From the NCBI GenBank assembly GCA_016617855.1, contig JAECUM010001904.1:116998-180997 (forward strand): a DNA stretch of 64,000 nt, written 5' to 3'. The DNA comes from Megalonaias nervosa (taxonomy: Eukaryota > Mollusca > Bivalvia > Unionida > Unionidae). The stretch's first letter is position 1. Every line of letters begins with the position of its first letter. The notes under the pieces were generated by a model. That model was given only the letters and a program-made list of their open reading frames with translations. It ran no database searches and was not told the DNA's origin. The translations under genes were made by a program, and so were the position numbers. Positions 10,511 to 19,895 of this stretch are shown one piece after another.

Positions 10511-10915
10511 CTATATTTTACCTTCACCGTCGCTGCTCTCGGTGTCACTTTCACTTTTGACAGAATCAAATAACATAATTTTTCTTAATTGCATTATACG
10601 ATTATCCACGATCTTCTTTTTCTCGTATTCACGAGATAGTTCGGATCTGATATTTTCGATCGAACGTGCAAGAGGCGCAAATAGCTTTACCTGTTTTTCA
10701 TTTACCATCGCCAGTGATTCTAACATAGACTGATAAATTGATTTTACAAATTTATAATTGGATGGTAATGTGTATTTATTGTCAATTTTTCTTTGTTTTA
10801 ATATTTCATAATCGTATAATATTTTTTCAGGATCGAGATTATCAGATAGATTTATTCTGTTATGTTTTAATTTTTTAATAGCATAAATAATATCATTTAT
10901 ATTTTCTTGGTTCAT
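10511..10915 (-). CDS. XG: small coiled protein with acidic Ser/Asp tail
   Basis: The 134-residue protein is Lys/Glu-rich and mostly helical, with ENIRSELSREYEKKKIV followed by an acidic Ser/Glu/Asp tail (phosphorylation-like). I do not recognise the family. An intact homologue lies at 28029-28481 on the opposite strand relative to its neighbours. It is read from TTATTATATAATG, the usual element start pattern, and faces HNH tail to tail. Keeping the frame open in both copies, while neighbours are broken, supports a real gene. Confidence 0.65.
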   Translation of the reverse strand: MNQENINDIIYAIKKLKHNRINLSDNLDPEKILYDYEILKQRKIDNKYTLPSNYKFVKSIYQSMLESLAMVNEKQVKLFAPLARSIENIRSELSREYEKKKIVDNRIMQLRKIMLFDSVKSESDTESSDGEGKI

Positions 10916-11201
10916 TATATAATAATTATTTCTTTAAAATAAAATAGCATCGTTCCGAATACTGTCAACACTCGTCAGCCATAGGAATCGAACCACGGTC
11001 GTCAGTATCATAGTTGCAACAATTATACCCAATAAATTTTAATTTTCTGTCAGATTTCTACAAAATAATAATAATTTTAGAAAATCTGTCCAAAAACATC
11101 AAACAGAGTATATATTTACCCATCAGATTAAAAAAAATATATTATTTCAGAATCAGATTATTTTTTCCCTTATTATATTAGGAAATATTTAATCAGACGT
11201 T
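10916..11201. other. AT-rich gap between XG and PEN
   Basis: About 285 bp without a gene. It includes CAGATTT/AAATCTG words similar to those right of element A, and a tRNA T-arm-like word (see rejected items). Nothing else is seen. Confidence 0.5.
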
Positions 11202-12696
11202 CTACGAGCGTATATATAAATTAATATTAAGAGATTCTTGTCTTAGATCCAAAATATTTCCTGCCTGGTCAGTGAGTTTGAAATTTATTCTTGTCAGAAA
11301 TGGATTATGAACTCGCAGGTACACGGGGTTAATTGGTTCAGACACAATTAGCCAGCCTGGCGGGTCTTTAGGGCTAAATGAATATAGTATATACCCCTGT
11401 TCCGCAGTGGCACTGATTTTGAAAGATCTACTTGATAACTATCACCAATCACGTCACATACCAGATTGACTGCAATTGTTGTTGAAATATTTACAATACC
11501 AGGTGAGATATGGCGACCTCCACCGTGTGGATCATTATTATATTTAAGAATATTTGGTGTAGGTATTAATTTTTTCCATGAATCACATATCCTTTTAAAT
11601 TGTTCATCAATAAGATCATTAACTGATTTCTTTAGCTCTTCAGAGTTAAATCCAGGAATTATAAATGTTGATAGTTGTTCTCGCGTAATTCCGAAATGTT
11701 TTAGAAATATTATTGTGAACAGAAGATTTAGTTTAAGAGCTCGAGGTGGACCGTCTTCATTAACTATATATAACTCTTTATATCGTTTATCTGCTGCTAT
11801 GTTCATTAATTTTTTTTCTCTGTTAATAATAATATCATTCATGAAATCTAGGTCTGAAGCAACTTGATTCAAATGTTGTATTATTTCAATTATTTGATTT
11901 TTTAAGTCATCGTTGTAGGAAGTGCTAATGCTGGAAAATAAATTTCTTAGATAATTAAATATACGTCCGTGTTCAGACTTAATTGTATTAGCATATGAAT
12001 TTATTTCATCAACATCAAGTACTATTATTTTACCTTTTTTACCATCAACTATTTTTGTAAAATGGGTTTCTGTTTTATCTATATAATGTATAACTCCATC
12101 ACCAAAATATCGTCGCCATGGGTAAGCATTTTTTCTGTTCGATATTCTGGAGGTTTTATAAATTTTTTAACATCTACGACAAAATCAGATCTCTGTGGTT
12201 CTGGTGGTGTTTGATAAACTGGTGGATATTCAGGCCAACCTAATACTGATCTAATCGAACTTTGATAAATATCTACGGAGTAATCAAGGGAATTTATTTC
12301 AATAACCGCATATAGTGTTGATTCGTAGACAGTAATTGCTATTTTTGATTCTTTTCCTGTAATAGATTTAATTCTGCGTTGGAACTCATCATTAATCTGT
12401 TCTATTTGATAACCGCCCGTTGGAATAGCAACTACTTGCCAATCAGGAGTTCCATCAGGCTTATTCTTATTAGCGAATGCTAATGAATTATTTGGCTGTA
12501 GTCCACCAAATGGTTTTGATCTAATATTGGGCCAGCTATAATAAACTCGCAATTGTGCTAATGATATTTCTTTTGCAGGAATTGCGGTTGGAAAATTGAC
12601 ACTAAACTCAGGATTAGTCGAACTTAATGATATCATAGTAGTTTTTGACGGAGTTGTATTAGTGACGATCTGCTGAAGTAACTCCCTGTCTGTCAT
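11202..12696 (-). pseudogene. PEN: penton-like minor capsid protein, two frameshifts
   Basis: Pieces 12079-12696, about 11873-12120, 11348-11872 and 11202-11400 join into one protein of roughly 490 codons. The N-terminal part (FPTAIPAKEISLAQLRVYYS... VAIPTGGYQIEQIND... SVLGW) and the C-terminal part (PGIVNISTTIAVNLVCDVI... PGWLIVSEPINPVYL... NILDLR) are the conserved blocks of Polinton/adintovirus penton homologues, single jelly-roll proteins at capsid vertices. The middle (about 200 residues) is variable and Lys/Glu-rich, perhaps an insertion in the spike. Frameshifts lie near 12100-12120 and near 11400. The start overlaps TM2 by 38 bp. Copies: 28541-29949 and 51780-53170. Confidence 0.7.
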
Positions 12697-13196
12697 TATT
12701 ATTATTGTTGTTATTTAATTCGTTAAAATCATTAACGATCACTTTAAAAGCGTCATCATAAGTTTTCATCATCATCGCAAATTCAGTATCAGATATTTCA
12801 CCATCACTAACACACGAAGAAATATATAAGGATAATTTAGAACATGCATCTGCAACTGTGTGTAATTTAATCATATAATCGTGCAATTTAGCATTTGTAC
12901 AAGTATGTATCTTTTTGGTTATAATACCGAGAACTCCAGCAATAGTCGTTGATGCTGAAACGATAATGGTTATAACAGTAGGTGCTGTCATCGTCAATGT
13001 TGATAATATATAATCCTGTTCCAGTAATAACAGCAGAAACCGAGTAAACAACTACATCAACAACAACTATACGTCTTTTGTATTTTTTTATTTTCTTGTT
13101 ATAATAGTCGATAAAATTATTTAGTTTAGTGAGACGCTCACATACTTGATTGCATCTGTAACGTTGAACGTCAATGCGAGACTGAGGTTGATCCAT
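12659..13196 (-). pseudogene. TM2: two-helix membrane protein, one frameshift
   Basis: Two overlapping frames, 12888-13196 and 12659-13051, give one protein. It starts with a Gln/Arg-rich coil, then helix 1 (VVVYSVSAVITGTGLYI) and helix 2 (APTVITIIVSASTTIAGVLGII). A soluble tail ends in a conserved acidic block of the type SCVSDGEISDTEFAMMM. This helix pair followed by an ISDEEF-like block recurs in animal Polinton-type elements as an unnamed membrane protein. The frame changes near 12995-13010. Copies: 29963-30360 and 51202-51700. Virion membrane or entry role is inference only. Confidence 0.6.
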
Positions 13197-13218
13197 TATT
13201 GTTATATTAAGTGACTAA

Positions 13219-14312
13219 TTATGGTATTTCAGCCACAGTCACAAATTCCATATGCCACCAATAAGGCTCTGAGGTTATTGTTTGATCATATATTCTCAGT
13301 ATAAATATTTCTTCAATATCTTTTCTTAACAATATAGATACAACTCCAGAGAGAGAATCAGTTGAATGACGCAATATATATCTGTTAATTATAGCAAATC
13401 TTTCATCACTAAATACGGACAGCCTGTAAATACCAGTAACTTCTGCGGTATATTTGATAGTGTTATTTTGTGGTGTCCATGTTGATGTCCTGATGCTACT
13501 GTGTATACGATATTTTTAATTTGTCCGTGTGGAATTTTAATCAGATTAGTTTTTTGAACAATATTAGGTATTCCACTGGCAATATCATTAAGTTTCGTGT
13601 TAATGTCGGCTAGTTTTATGTCAACGGTTGGTGGATCACCACAAAAATCTTTAATGAGTTTGTTTATGTTTTTACGAAAATTTAAGAACGTTTCTAAATT
13701 TTTATAAAAAGTAGCACTAAGTGTAGTCATTTCATCACCGATTGTTTTTAACGAAGTTGAAATAGGAATTTCCTTATCATCAACATACTTTTTCGTTGCA
13801 GCATCAAAATCATATTCCGGTGTTCTAAGATTATTAATGCCATTATTATTCATGTCGAGAAATGCATGCATTATACCGTGGTTGGTCAGTACATATTTAG
13901 ATTCTTGATCGTCGACATATTTCTTTGTTGCGGCGTCTGCATCTGCGGTTGGATTTCCAATGTCGGTGATTTTATTCTGATTCATATTAATATCTCCTGT
14001 AAATACATCGCCGGATTTCTTAATATAATTACTGAGTGATGTACCAGAATCTTGTATGTTACCTTGATCGGCAAAAATAACTATATTATCAGTGACTGCA
14101 GTTGGAATTCTTATAAGAACATCTGATAGTTGTATATTACTCGTTTTTAATCGTCCTTGATTATCCTGAAAAACAACTACTTCATTTTGATCCACACTTG
14201 CGAGATTTAATAAATCATCAATTTCATTTCTGAGTTGATCAAGAGTTGCATACTTAGATAAATCAACTTGTTGATGACCTCTATGGGAAGATCTTCCATA
14301 AATATCCACCAT
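13219..14312 (-). pseudogene. FIB: fibre protein with shaft repeats, frameshift in the head
   Basis: The first 265 residues are open (13389-14312). The shaft contains phage- and adintovirus-type fibre repeats: GDINMNQNKITDIGNP followed by DAATKKYVDDQ, then MNNNGINNLRTPE followed by DAATKKYVDDK. A head domain follows. Near 13495 the frame shifts, and the rest of the head (IYRLSVFS to the Tyr-Trp-Trp region) is read in the next frame to a TAA at 13219-13221. The head in copy C (50734-51189) is uninterrupted in this part and confirms the shift. Trimeric receptor-binding fibre role is inferred from the repeat type. Start follows TAAATATAATGG. Confidence 0.7.
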
Positions 14313-14320
14313 TATATTTA

Positions 14321-14733
14321 CTAATGTCTGTTTAAATATGACGTCGTAGTATATTCATGTACAACTTTGTGGGGGGTTTTTGTTGATTTTGATATAGCAT
14401 CAAGTACATTAAGTACTCCTCGACCACATATTGGTGGATCGGTTAATGTTTGTGTAGGTAATGTTGAATACCATATTGGAATACTTTGATAGCAACTAAT
14501 ATACTTTAAGAATTCTTTTGGTGGAGCTAGTCCATATGAATCAAAATAAATAATTTCACGTGGATCAATTGCATAAGCGACCCAATGCGTGCCTGGACCA
14601 GAATTTTCATCGAGATTAATAATACCTGTTTCAATATTGTTTGGTTGTTTTGGTAATTGATCGCGCATGAAAACTCCTCTAAAATTTTTTATTTTTAATT
14701 TTTAGCAGCATCTAGTAAATCAAAATTGGACAT
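14321..14733 (-). pseudogene. PRO: PRO: adenain-like cysteine protease, frameshift near the N-terminus
   Basis: The body (14321-14668) reads with His28 in GTHWVAY, Asp43 in IIYFDSYG, Gln73 and Cys81 in PPICGR, numbered from the internal Met at 14668. These match the H-D/E-Q-C order of adenovirus-type maturation proteases, which trim capsid and core proteins. The true start is probably ATG 14733, but one base is missing near 14695, giving an early stop; copies B and C are open there. Copy D has lost the same base. After Cys-Gly the usual His-x-Cys is replaced by Arg, conserved in all copies. Translation could also begin at 14668. Confidence 0.7.
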
Positions 14734-14741
14734 AGGAGATA

Positions 14742-15199
14742 TCAGTAAACTGTCCCTGGTAATCTTAGGCCTTTTCCGTACCATGAATGTGGAGTCCCTG
14801 GTAATCTTAGACCCCTTCCCTTTTTTTTAATTCCTTTTCCTGTTGATTTCTTTGATGCCATTCCAGCAGCGGTTCCAACAGCGCCTAATGCAGCTGCTTT
14901 TGCAACAGCTGGGCTGCAGCGGCAATTAATGCTGGTATAGCAGCAAGAAGTGGAAATATACCACCCGTCTTAATTATATCTTTAATGGCACCCGCAGAAA
15001 GATTAAGTTTTATACCTTTATTTGATTTTTTTGCTTCATTGAAATACCCGAGTTGACGTTCTGTAAGAGATAATTTATTTGAGCTGCTCATCTGATCTTT
15101 CTTTAGCAATATTTTTAATCCGCAATTATTTTTTGATGCTGATTGTATCTTTTTAATCTGACCAGGAGTCAGACTAACACTAACATTATTATACGACAT
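14742..15199 (-). pseudogene. SP: small virion protein with Ala-rich hydrophobic segment, one-base deletion
   Basis: The first 90 residues hold blocks of the type SVSLTPGQIKKIQSA, LSLTERQLGYFNEAKKSNKG and LSAGAIKDIIKTGG, followed by a hydrophobic IFPLLAAIPALIAAAA stretch. A one-base deletion near 14930 ends the frame early (14885). In the restored reading the tail becomes Lys/Gly-rich and carries two copies of GLRLPGT before a TGA at 14742; this tail is kept in the copies at 31809, 49196 and 58494. Proteins of this shape occur between MCP and PRO in animal Polinton-like elements. A membrane-active or core role like adenovirus pVI/pX is inferred. Confidence 0.6.
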
Positions 15200-15222
15200 T
15201 ATAATATTTATAAATAATCTAA

Positions 15223-16617
15223 TTACATGTTTTCTACTGGAGCATCAACGACTCTCATTCGTCCACCAGCACCTTCAAGTAACATCGATTTATCGCTGAG
15301 TATGACAGCAATTGCTCTGTAATTGGCAATAGCTCCAATATCTCTATTAACATGAGCTCGAAAATGTATATCGACTACAGATTGTCTGGTTAAATCTAAA
15401 TGTTCGAGCGAAAAATAATAAATTGGGTATAATATTGTAAAATCCAATTGTGATATTTGTAAACCAGTATCAACATTTTGATCACGTCCCATGAACGTCA
15501 TTAGACGGTGATATACACGTGCTACATGATTTTGATCGAAATTCAGTAAAATATCCTCGGATGGTTCTTGATGTCCATTTATTCTTAAGGAAACTTCGGA
15601 AACACCAAGATTATCAAATATCATAATACTACGTGTTTGATCATCCACCCGTGCAGCATCTTGAAATGCAATAAATATATGTCGTGGTGCAGAAACACCT
15701 TGTTGTGATGCTATTTGCCACGTAAATAAACCATTAATATTACTCTGGATAGCATCTGTGGTCATTGTTAACCACGATAATGCTGATTTACCACCTTGAT
15801 TCATAAAAGAGAGTAGACGATCTTCTTCAGTTATTGATGGAGTCATCACCGGCATCCACAATGAAAGTTTTGTAAGAATTACTTTGCCAGGATCACCAGC
15901 GAGTCTCCATAATGCATCGTTGTCGGTTGCTTTTCGTACAAGTACAACTGTATGCTTAGATCCGAAAATGACTTTTCTGACATTTCTACAAAATCCAAAT
16001 ATATGTGATAGTGGAATCACACATGAAAATGCTCTTCTTCCACCACGCAACATTGCTCGACGTGATCTAAATCCTAAGTTGAAATCTGGATCTACATTAA
16101 TAATCATACTTTGTACATCCGCATTGGCGTTTCTAGCAAAATTTCTTGGTTGTCCTATTTCATATTGTCGATACTCTGGAGAATCAGTTGTATCCTTTGC
16201 AAACATCATTGATGGACCAGCTGATCTTGAATAATCATCACTATATCGTGCTAGACCAAGTATTGTTGTTGCAACGTCGACGTCCTTCTGAATAGATTCA
16301 AAATTTTTTCCGTCAATCATGTACGTTGCACTGTCAAATAATGCCATAATACCATTATTAACAAAACCGACATTAACATCGTCTCCATATGCTACTGGTG
16401 CTGCAGGATTAGCAATATTTAAAATTTCACCTTCGACTTCAATAAATGCTTCAGCGGGTAAGAAATATCTACTTGTATCCTGAACCTGTAGTTCAATTCG
16501 TCCACGCTGATCTGGAATTCGTGCGTCGTAAGAATAAAATTGATAATCACGCACAGACTCATCTTTAAGTACTGGTGCGTCCATGTCAAATGCGGGATCA
16601 GATATACGTTTGAACAT
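15223..16617 (-). CDS. MCP: MCP: major capsid protein, double jelly-roll (hexon-like), intact
   Basis: An uninterrupted 464-residue frame. Conserved capsid blocks are visible: an N-terminal RDYQFYSYDAR...GRIELQVQD, PAEAFIEVEGEI, GFVNNGIMALFDSATYMI, then SCVIPLSHIFGFCRNVRKVIFG near the middle, a WMPV.TPS segment, and a C-terminal FSLEHLDLTRQSVVDI. This order is that of the double jelly-roll capsid proteins of Polintons and adintoviruses, which form trimeric capsomers. Length is near the family's lower range. The start follows ATAATAAATATAATAAAG, and the gene is preceded by pX and followed 24 bp later by SP. Broken copies lie at 32285-33423, 47867-49145, 53429-54147 and 57099-58473. Confidence 0.85.
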   Translation of the reverse strand: MFKRISDPAFDMDAPVLKDESVRDYQFYSYDARIPDQRGRIELQVQDTSRYFLPAEAFIEVEGEILNIANPAAPVAYGDDVNVGFVNNGIMALFDSATYMIDGKNFESIQKDVDVATTILGLARYSDDYSRSAGPSMMFAKDTTDSPEYRQYEIGQPRNFARNANADVQSMIINVDPDFNLGFRSRRAMLRGGRRAFSCVIPLSHIFGFCRNVRKVIFGSKHTVVLVRKATDNDALWRLAGDPGKVILTKLSLWMPVMTPSITEEDRLLSFMNQGGKSALSWLTMTTDAIQSNINGLFTWQIASQQGVSAPRHIFIAFQDAARVDDQTRSIMIFDNLGVSEVSLRINGHQEPSEDILLNFDQNHVARVYHRLMTFMGRDQNVDTGLQISQLDFTILYPIYYFSLEHLDLTRQSVVDIHFRAHVNRDIGAIANYRAIAVILSDKSMLLEGAGGRMRVVDAPVENM

Positions 16618-16631
16618 CTTTATTATATTTA

Positions 16632-17104
16632 TTATCGTCTAAAACGAAGATTACTTCGGGAAGTGAGACCACTTCCTGCTATCAGACTAGAGGTTATATT
16701 TTTTCTTTTTCTGATAAAGGCACATCAGCCAACTCTGCTAGTTTTTGATTAGCAACTTGATTTATTATTTTACTGACATTTGCAGGCATTACTTCTGTAC
16801 TAGGTAATTTTACTGGTTGAGGTCGGACCGCAGGTCTGCGTATTAATCGTGTTAATCTATCTTTAATCGCTGAAAATGCTTTACCAGCAACATTACCAAC
16901 AGCACCAATACCTTTTTCACGAACAACATCAATAGCTTTCATTCCTAGTTGCTTTGCGATCGGTATTGCTTTTGGGGCTATCCTTCTAAATAGACCCTGA
17001 ACAACATCACCTAGTCCATCTCCGTAGGTTGTCTTGTATACTGGTAATCGTGAATTTATTACCCTGACTATAGTTGGTCCACGTTGAGTACTATGTACTA
17101 TCAT
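16632..17104 (-). pseudogene. pX: small basic core-like protein, frameshift before the C-terminus
   Basis: From ATG 17104 (chosen because MIVHSTQRGP matches the start of copy B) the protein reads VYKTTYGDGLGDVVQGLFRR, then APKAIPIAKQLGMKAIDVV, an AFSAIKDRLTRLIRR basic helix, and a Pro-rich linker. A one-base loss in an A run near 16694 ends the frame; in the next frame a short tail of the type SLIAGSG...RR runs to a TAA at 16632. The shape (Gly-bounded amphipathic helices plus Arg-rich segment) resembles adenovirus pX/pVI-type core or membrane-lytic proteins; this is inference. It overlaps neither neighbour. Confidence 0.6.
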
Positions 17105-17135
17105 TTTATTATAGTAATTGTATTTAATTACGTAC

Positions 17136-18197
17136 TCAGTCATTATAGTAGTCATCGACAATTTCATTAATAAGAGACTGATAAACATCAACGTCCATGA
17201 TACCGCCTGTAAATAATCGTCTGCAAATATCAGCTGCTTCATTAATGATTTCTGGGGAATTATTACCAGCTCGTTTTCCTCCAATGAGGATTTCTAGTCG
17301 TTCAATGTCGGCAAGGATGTTGTTAGGACATTGAGTAACGAGGCCACTACCATAATTACTAAAGCCACTTCCAGTAGAAGATTCTAAAAAGCCTAATTCT
17401 TCTAGTTCTCCTTGTAATCCTTTTTCTTCGTCCTTTTTACTTTGTCTAGAAGATGAAGGTTGTAATGCAGATGTTGAAGGAGCTGATTGTCGTTGTGATC
17501 GTTTCGCTTTTTCCTGCTGTCGTAATTGTTCTTGTTGTTGTGGCGTTAACTGCATATATGCGATATAGTTATTAATCGCATCATTATAGTCAATAAATCT
17601 CTGATCGTTGTTTCTAGCTTGATCAACTCCATAATGGATACGAAATATCCATTTGTACCACGATTCACGATCAATAATGTCATTTACATGATCAGGTTTT
17701 AATAAATTTCTCCGATTATCAAAACTCCTAACCGCACTTATAGCTAATTGGTTTACATTTTTAGTCGCTTTGATGTCATTAATAGCAACATCAGTGAATT
17801 TGTCAGATACGTTAACTCTAACCCGTGCTGATTCTGATTTTTTAGGTTCTAGTTCTGGTTCTTCAGGCTCTGGCGTTGGTGCATCATAAAACATCTCAGA
17901 TGGTGGCAACGCAGTAGCTATTTCGACAGGAAGATCACGCAGAAGTTTCTTCGTTTTCTTTGTTCGTTTTGCTATTTTGCCGGTCGCCTCTGCGGTTTTC
18001 TCTAACACAGGCAGAAGTGGTTTTGTTGTCTCTGTAATTGGTTTAAATAATTGTTTTGTATCCTCCTCAAACTCAACTTGAGATTCCTGTCGTTCTTGTA
18101 ATTGTTGCTTGACAGCATCACGAACAGGTAAATATTTTCTAATTGCTTCTAGTCTTTCTCGTGCTAATCTAGCTGAGTGTGGTTCTCCAATATTCAT
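17136..18197 (-). CDS. EG: 353-aa protein encoded next to the terminal repeat, intact
   Basis: The first gene inside the right repeat. The protein starts MNIGEPHSARLARERLEAIR, then a Lys/Glu helix region with KRTKKTKKLL. A middle module follows: DKFTDVAINDIK..., LLKPDHVND, W-Y-K-W-I-F-R-I-H-Y. A Gln-rich linker leads to a C-terminal block ERLEILIGGKRAGNNSPEIINEAADICRRLFTGGIMDVDVYQ. I know no named family. Copies sit beside every terminal-repeat unit with an element attached: 33910-35094, 46398-47380, 54710-55060, 55398-56606, and a 17-codon stub at 60321-60371. A distant relative is at 1-1040. Virion core or portal-type role is speculation; position alone is certain. Confidence 0.7.
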   Translation of the reverse strand: MNIGEPHSARLARERLEAIRKYLPVRDAVKQQLQERQESQVEFEEDTKQLFKPITETTKPLLPVLEKTAEATGKIAKRTKKTKKLLRDLPVEIATALPPSEMFYDAPTPEPEEPELEPKKSESARVRVNVSDKFTDVAINDIKATKNVNQLAISAVRSFDNRRNLLKPDHVNDIIDRESWYKWIFRIHYGVDQARNNDQRFIDYNDAINNYIAYMQLTPQQQEQLRQQEKAKRSQRQSAPSTSALQPSSSRQSKKDEEKGLQGELEELGFLESSTGSGFSNYGSGLVTQCPNNILADIERLEILIGGKRAGNNSPEIINEAADICRRLFTGGIMDVDVYQSLINEIVDDYYND

Positions 18198-18365
18198 TAT
18201 TAAATAATATTTATAATAGATATTTAATTGAATTTGAAATCACCAAAAATACTTAATAAACGCGATAACTCTGCTCCTCCTCTGCTAGATAATTATTTCC
18301 CCTTTCTATGTATGTCTGTATGTATGCATGTTTGTCTGTATTTTAATTTATCAAAAATAATCAGT

Positions 18366-18681
18366 AGCAGCAAGGGGGGGGTGAATGACCACATATGTGT
18401 GTAAGAGAACAGCAGACAAGAAGGGGGGATGATATGCACGATATGGCAGTCGAACCTTACACATTTGTCTTAATCATAATGCAAAATTTGCTCGAAAACC
18501 AAGTTATAGGGTCCACCGCAGCAAGGGGGGTGGGGGTGGACAGACATTTGGTAATGAATATGTTTGCCTGATGATTAAGCCAAATGATTTCGCGGTACGG
18601 CAGTCGAACAGACCACTTGCCTCAATTATCACTAAAATTTGTCTTAATTATAAGAGTGGTCTGCTCACCCTTCCTGCTGCT
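18366..18681. repeat. Right terminal inverted repeat of element A
   Basis: About 316 bp, nearly the reverse complement of 6954-7266 over its whole length, including the G-rich tract and the CGGTACGGCAGTCGAAC words. Outer end is TTCCTGCTGCT at 18681; the inner end begins AGCAGCAAGGGG. The 168 bp between it and EG (18198-18365) contain no gene. Confidence 0.9.
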
Positions 18682-19086
18682 ACAACATACATTATATATT
18701 ATTATGAAAATGTACACTTTCGACATCAACAATAATAATTGTTATTATTAAAATATAAAAGTTCGTCCTGGTAATTGAAGTCCAGACTATCTCTGACTAT
18801 ATGAATCCACATTAACAATAATAATTGTTATTATTGCAGAAATCTGAAATCTGTAAATATTATTTTATTGTGGAAAATCTGAAATTATTGTAGAAATCTG
18901 CGGAAAATCTAACAGATTTTCTGAAATCTGAAATTATTGTAGAAATCTGTGAAAATCTATCAGAAATTGAAATCTGTCGTGTATAATTACTCGATAAAAT
19001 AATGAAATCTACGGAAAATCTATTAGATTTTCTGAAATCTGAAATTTGCTAGATTTCCAAAATCTGTAAATGAGTTTCTACAATCA
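18682..19086. repeat. AT-rich direct-repeat tract right of element A
   Basis: A 22-base palindromic word around AACAATAATAATTGTTATTA occurs near 18728 and 18814. From 18839 to 19075 the words AAATCTGAAATTATTGTAG and GAAAATCTA.CAGATTTTCTG recur several times, giving nested direct and inverted AAATCTG/CAGATTT repeats. No gene. It resembles AT-rich tracts at 11040-11160 and 53220-53365. Confidence 0.6.
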
Positions 19087-19089
19087 GAT

Positions 19090-19566
19090 TTATATTTTTG
19101 GATATTGTTGAAGTATAGAATTTACTAATCTAACTATTTTTGGAGAATAAATTATTTGATAAAATCTTTGTTTGATCTTATCCAGAATTCCTTGTTCGCT
19201 GGACTTCTCCGTGAAGTATCTAGAAAGATAATCTGCAGATACTTCTTCGCCGGCAGATACTTCTTCAACATATAGAGAATTTATTTTACCAACAGATTTG
19301 TTGAGCAGGTTAAATCGATTATCAAATTCTTTTGAGAATTCCTCATTAATTTTTGTTAGAGAAAATTCTGTTAGATTACTTGTATCACCGATATAAGGCA
19401 CAATGTTGTCGTCGATAAGTTTAAAGGTCAGTTGAGAATCGCGCGGTGGTATATAATATCTGTTGCCGTTTTTATCCTGGACAAATATGTCTTTGAAATA
19501 ATTGTTATTGCCGCAGTGTTTATTCAGTAAATTTAAGGCCAATAAATCATTTACTGATATTGACAT
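19090..19566 (-). CDS. Hypothetical 158-aa protein of the POLB block
   Basis: An open frame preceded by TTACTTATAGATTATAATG, the same start pattern as the element genes. The protein has an N-terminal helix (VNDLLALNLLNKH), a segment RYYIPPRDSQLTF, and a Lys-rich C-terminal helix. No motif is recognised. It is the last of four minus-strand frames (POLB, ZR, a 73-codon gene, then this), so it may be the end of one transcription unit. No copy is seen elsewhere in the window. Confidence 0.45.
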   Translation of the reverse strand: MSISVNDLLALNLLNKHCGNNNYFKDIFVQDKNGNRYYIPPRDSQLTFKLIDDNIVPYIGDTSNLTEFSLTKINEEFSKEFDNRFNLLNKSVGKINSLYVEEVSAGEEVSADYLSRYFTEKSSEQGILDKIKQRFYQIIYSPKIVRLVNSILQQYPKI

Positions 19567-19646
19567 TATAATCTATAAGTAAAATAGAGTTAAAATTTAA
19601 CATTAAATTTATAGCAGAAAAAAATGATAAAGGAATTATTGTTAAA

Positions 19647-19866
19647 TTATATAGAATTATTTTTTCTGCTTGCCAATTTTCTTTGTAGACGTTCTTTAAC
19701 AATATTTCTTCGTGCATTATAAGATCGTTTTGAGCAGCCGTTTTGCAATTCCTCTGTTACAGAGTCCATTTCGTGAGACCGTTGAATTAATGTTGTCCTT
19801 GGCAATTTTCAACGCAGAATCGTAATAGAGATCTTCTGGAAATATTATTAATGTTTTGCCTTTCAT
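19647..19866 (-). pseudogene. Small hypothetical gene, probably frameshifted
   Basis: From ATG 19866 a 49-codon frame starts MKGKTLIIFPEDLYYDSALK. Around 19798-19808 a second frame takes over and continues with a Gln/Arg/Lys-rich, basic tail (NARRNIVKERLQRKL) to a TAA at 19647. The two together look like one small basic protein. The evidence is coding-like composition and position only; no homologue is recognised. Confidence 0.3.
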
Positions 19867-19895
19867 ATTAATAATATTATTATTATTCTAAATAA

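Larger units (their letters stand above)
6954..18681 (-). mobile_element. Element A: Polinton-like element bounded by inverted repeats
   Basis: The repeat at 6954-7266 is nearly the reverse complement of 18366-18681, and both ends read AGCAGCAGG.AGGGTGA inward. Polintons characteristically begin with AG. Between them lie, from right to left, EG, pX, MCP, SP, PRO, FIB, TM2, PEN and XG on the minus strand, ZR and HNH on the plus strand, and the front of PH on the minus strand. INT, ATP, PLA2, POLB and the helicase core are absent, so this is a non-autonomous internal-deletion derivative of about 11.7 kb. No 6-bp target duplication is seen (flanks tagttt and acaaca), so the ends may have recombined after insertion. 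Confidence 0.75.

Noticed and set aside
10955..11040. tRNA-like word (GGTTCGATTCC on the minus strand) between XG and PEN
   Set aside because: The T-arm consensus is present, but I cannot form the T stem, anticodon stem or acceptor stem; no cloverleaf.
16540..16752. Plus-strand frame over the MCP/pX junction
   Set aside because: Shadow of the minus-strand MCP and pX genes; homologous shadows recur in other copies only because the genes do.
6948..18687. Target-site duplication for element A
   Set aside because: The 6 bp on each side (tagttt and acaaca) do not match, nor do shifted versions I tried.
18839..19075. CRISPR-like direct repeats
   Set aside because: Repeat units overlap, vary in spacing and have no unique spacers; eukaryotic context.
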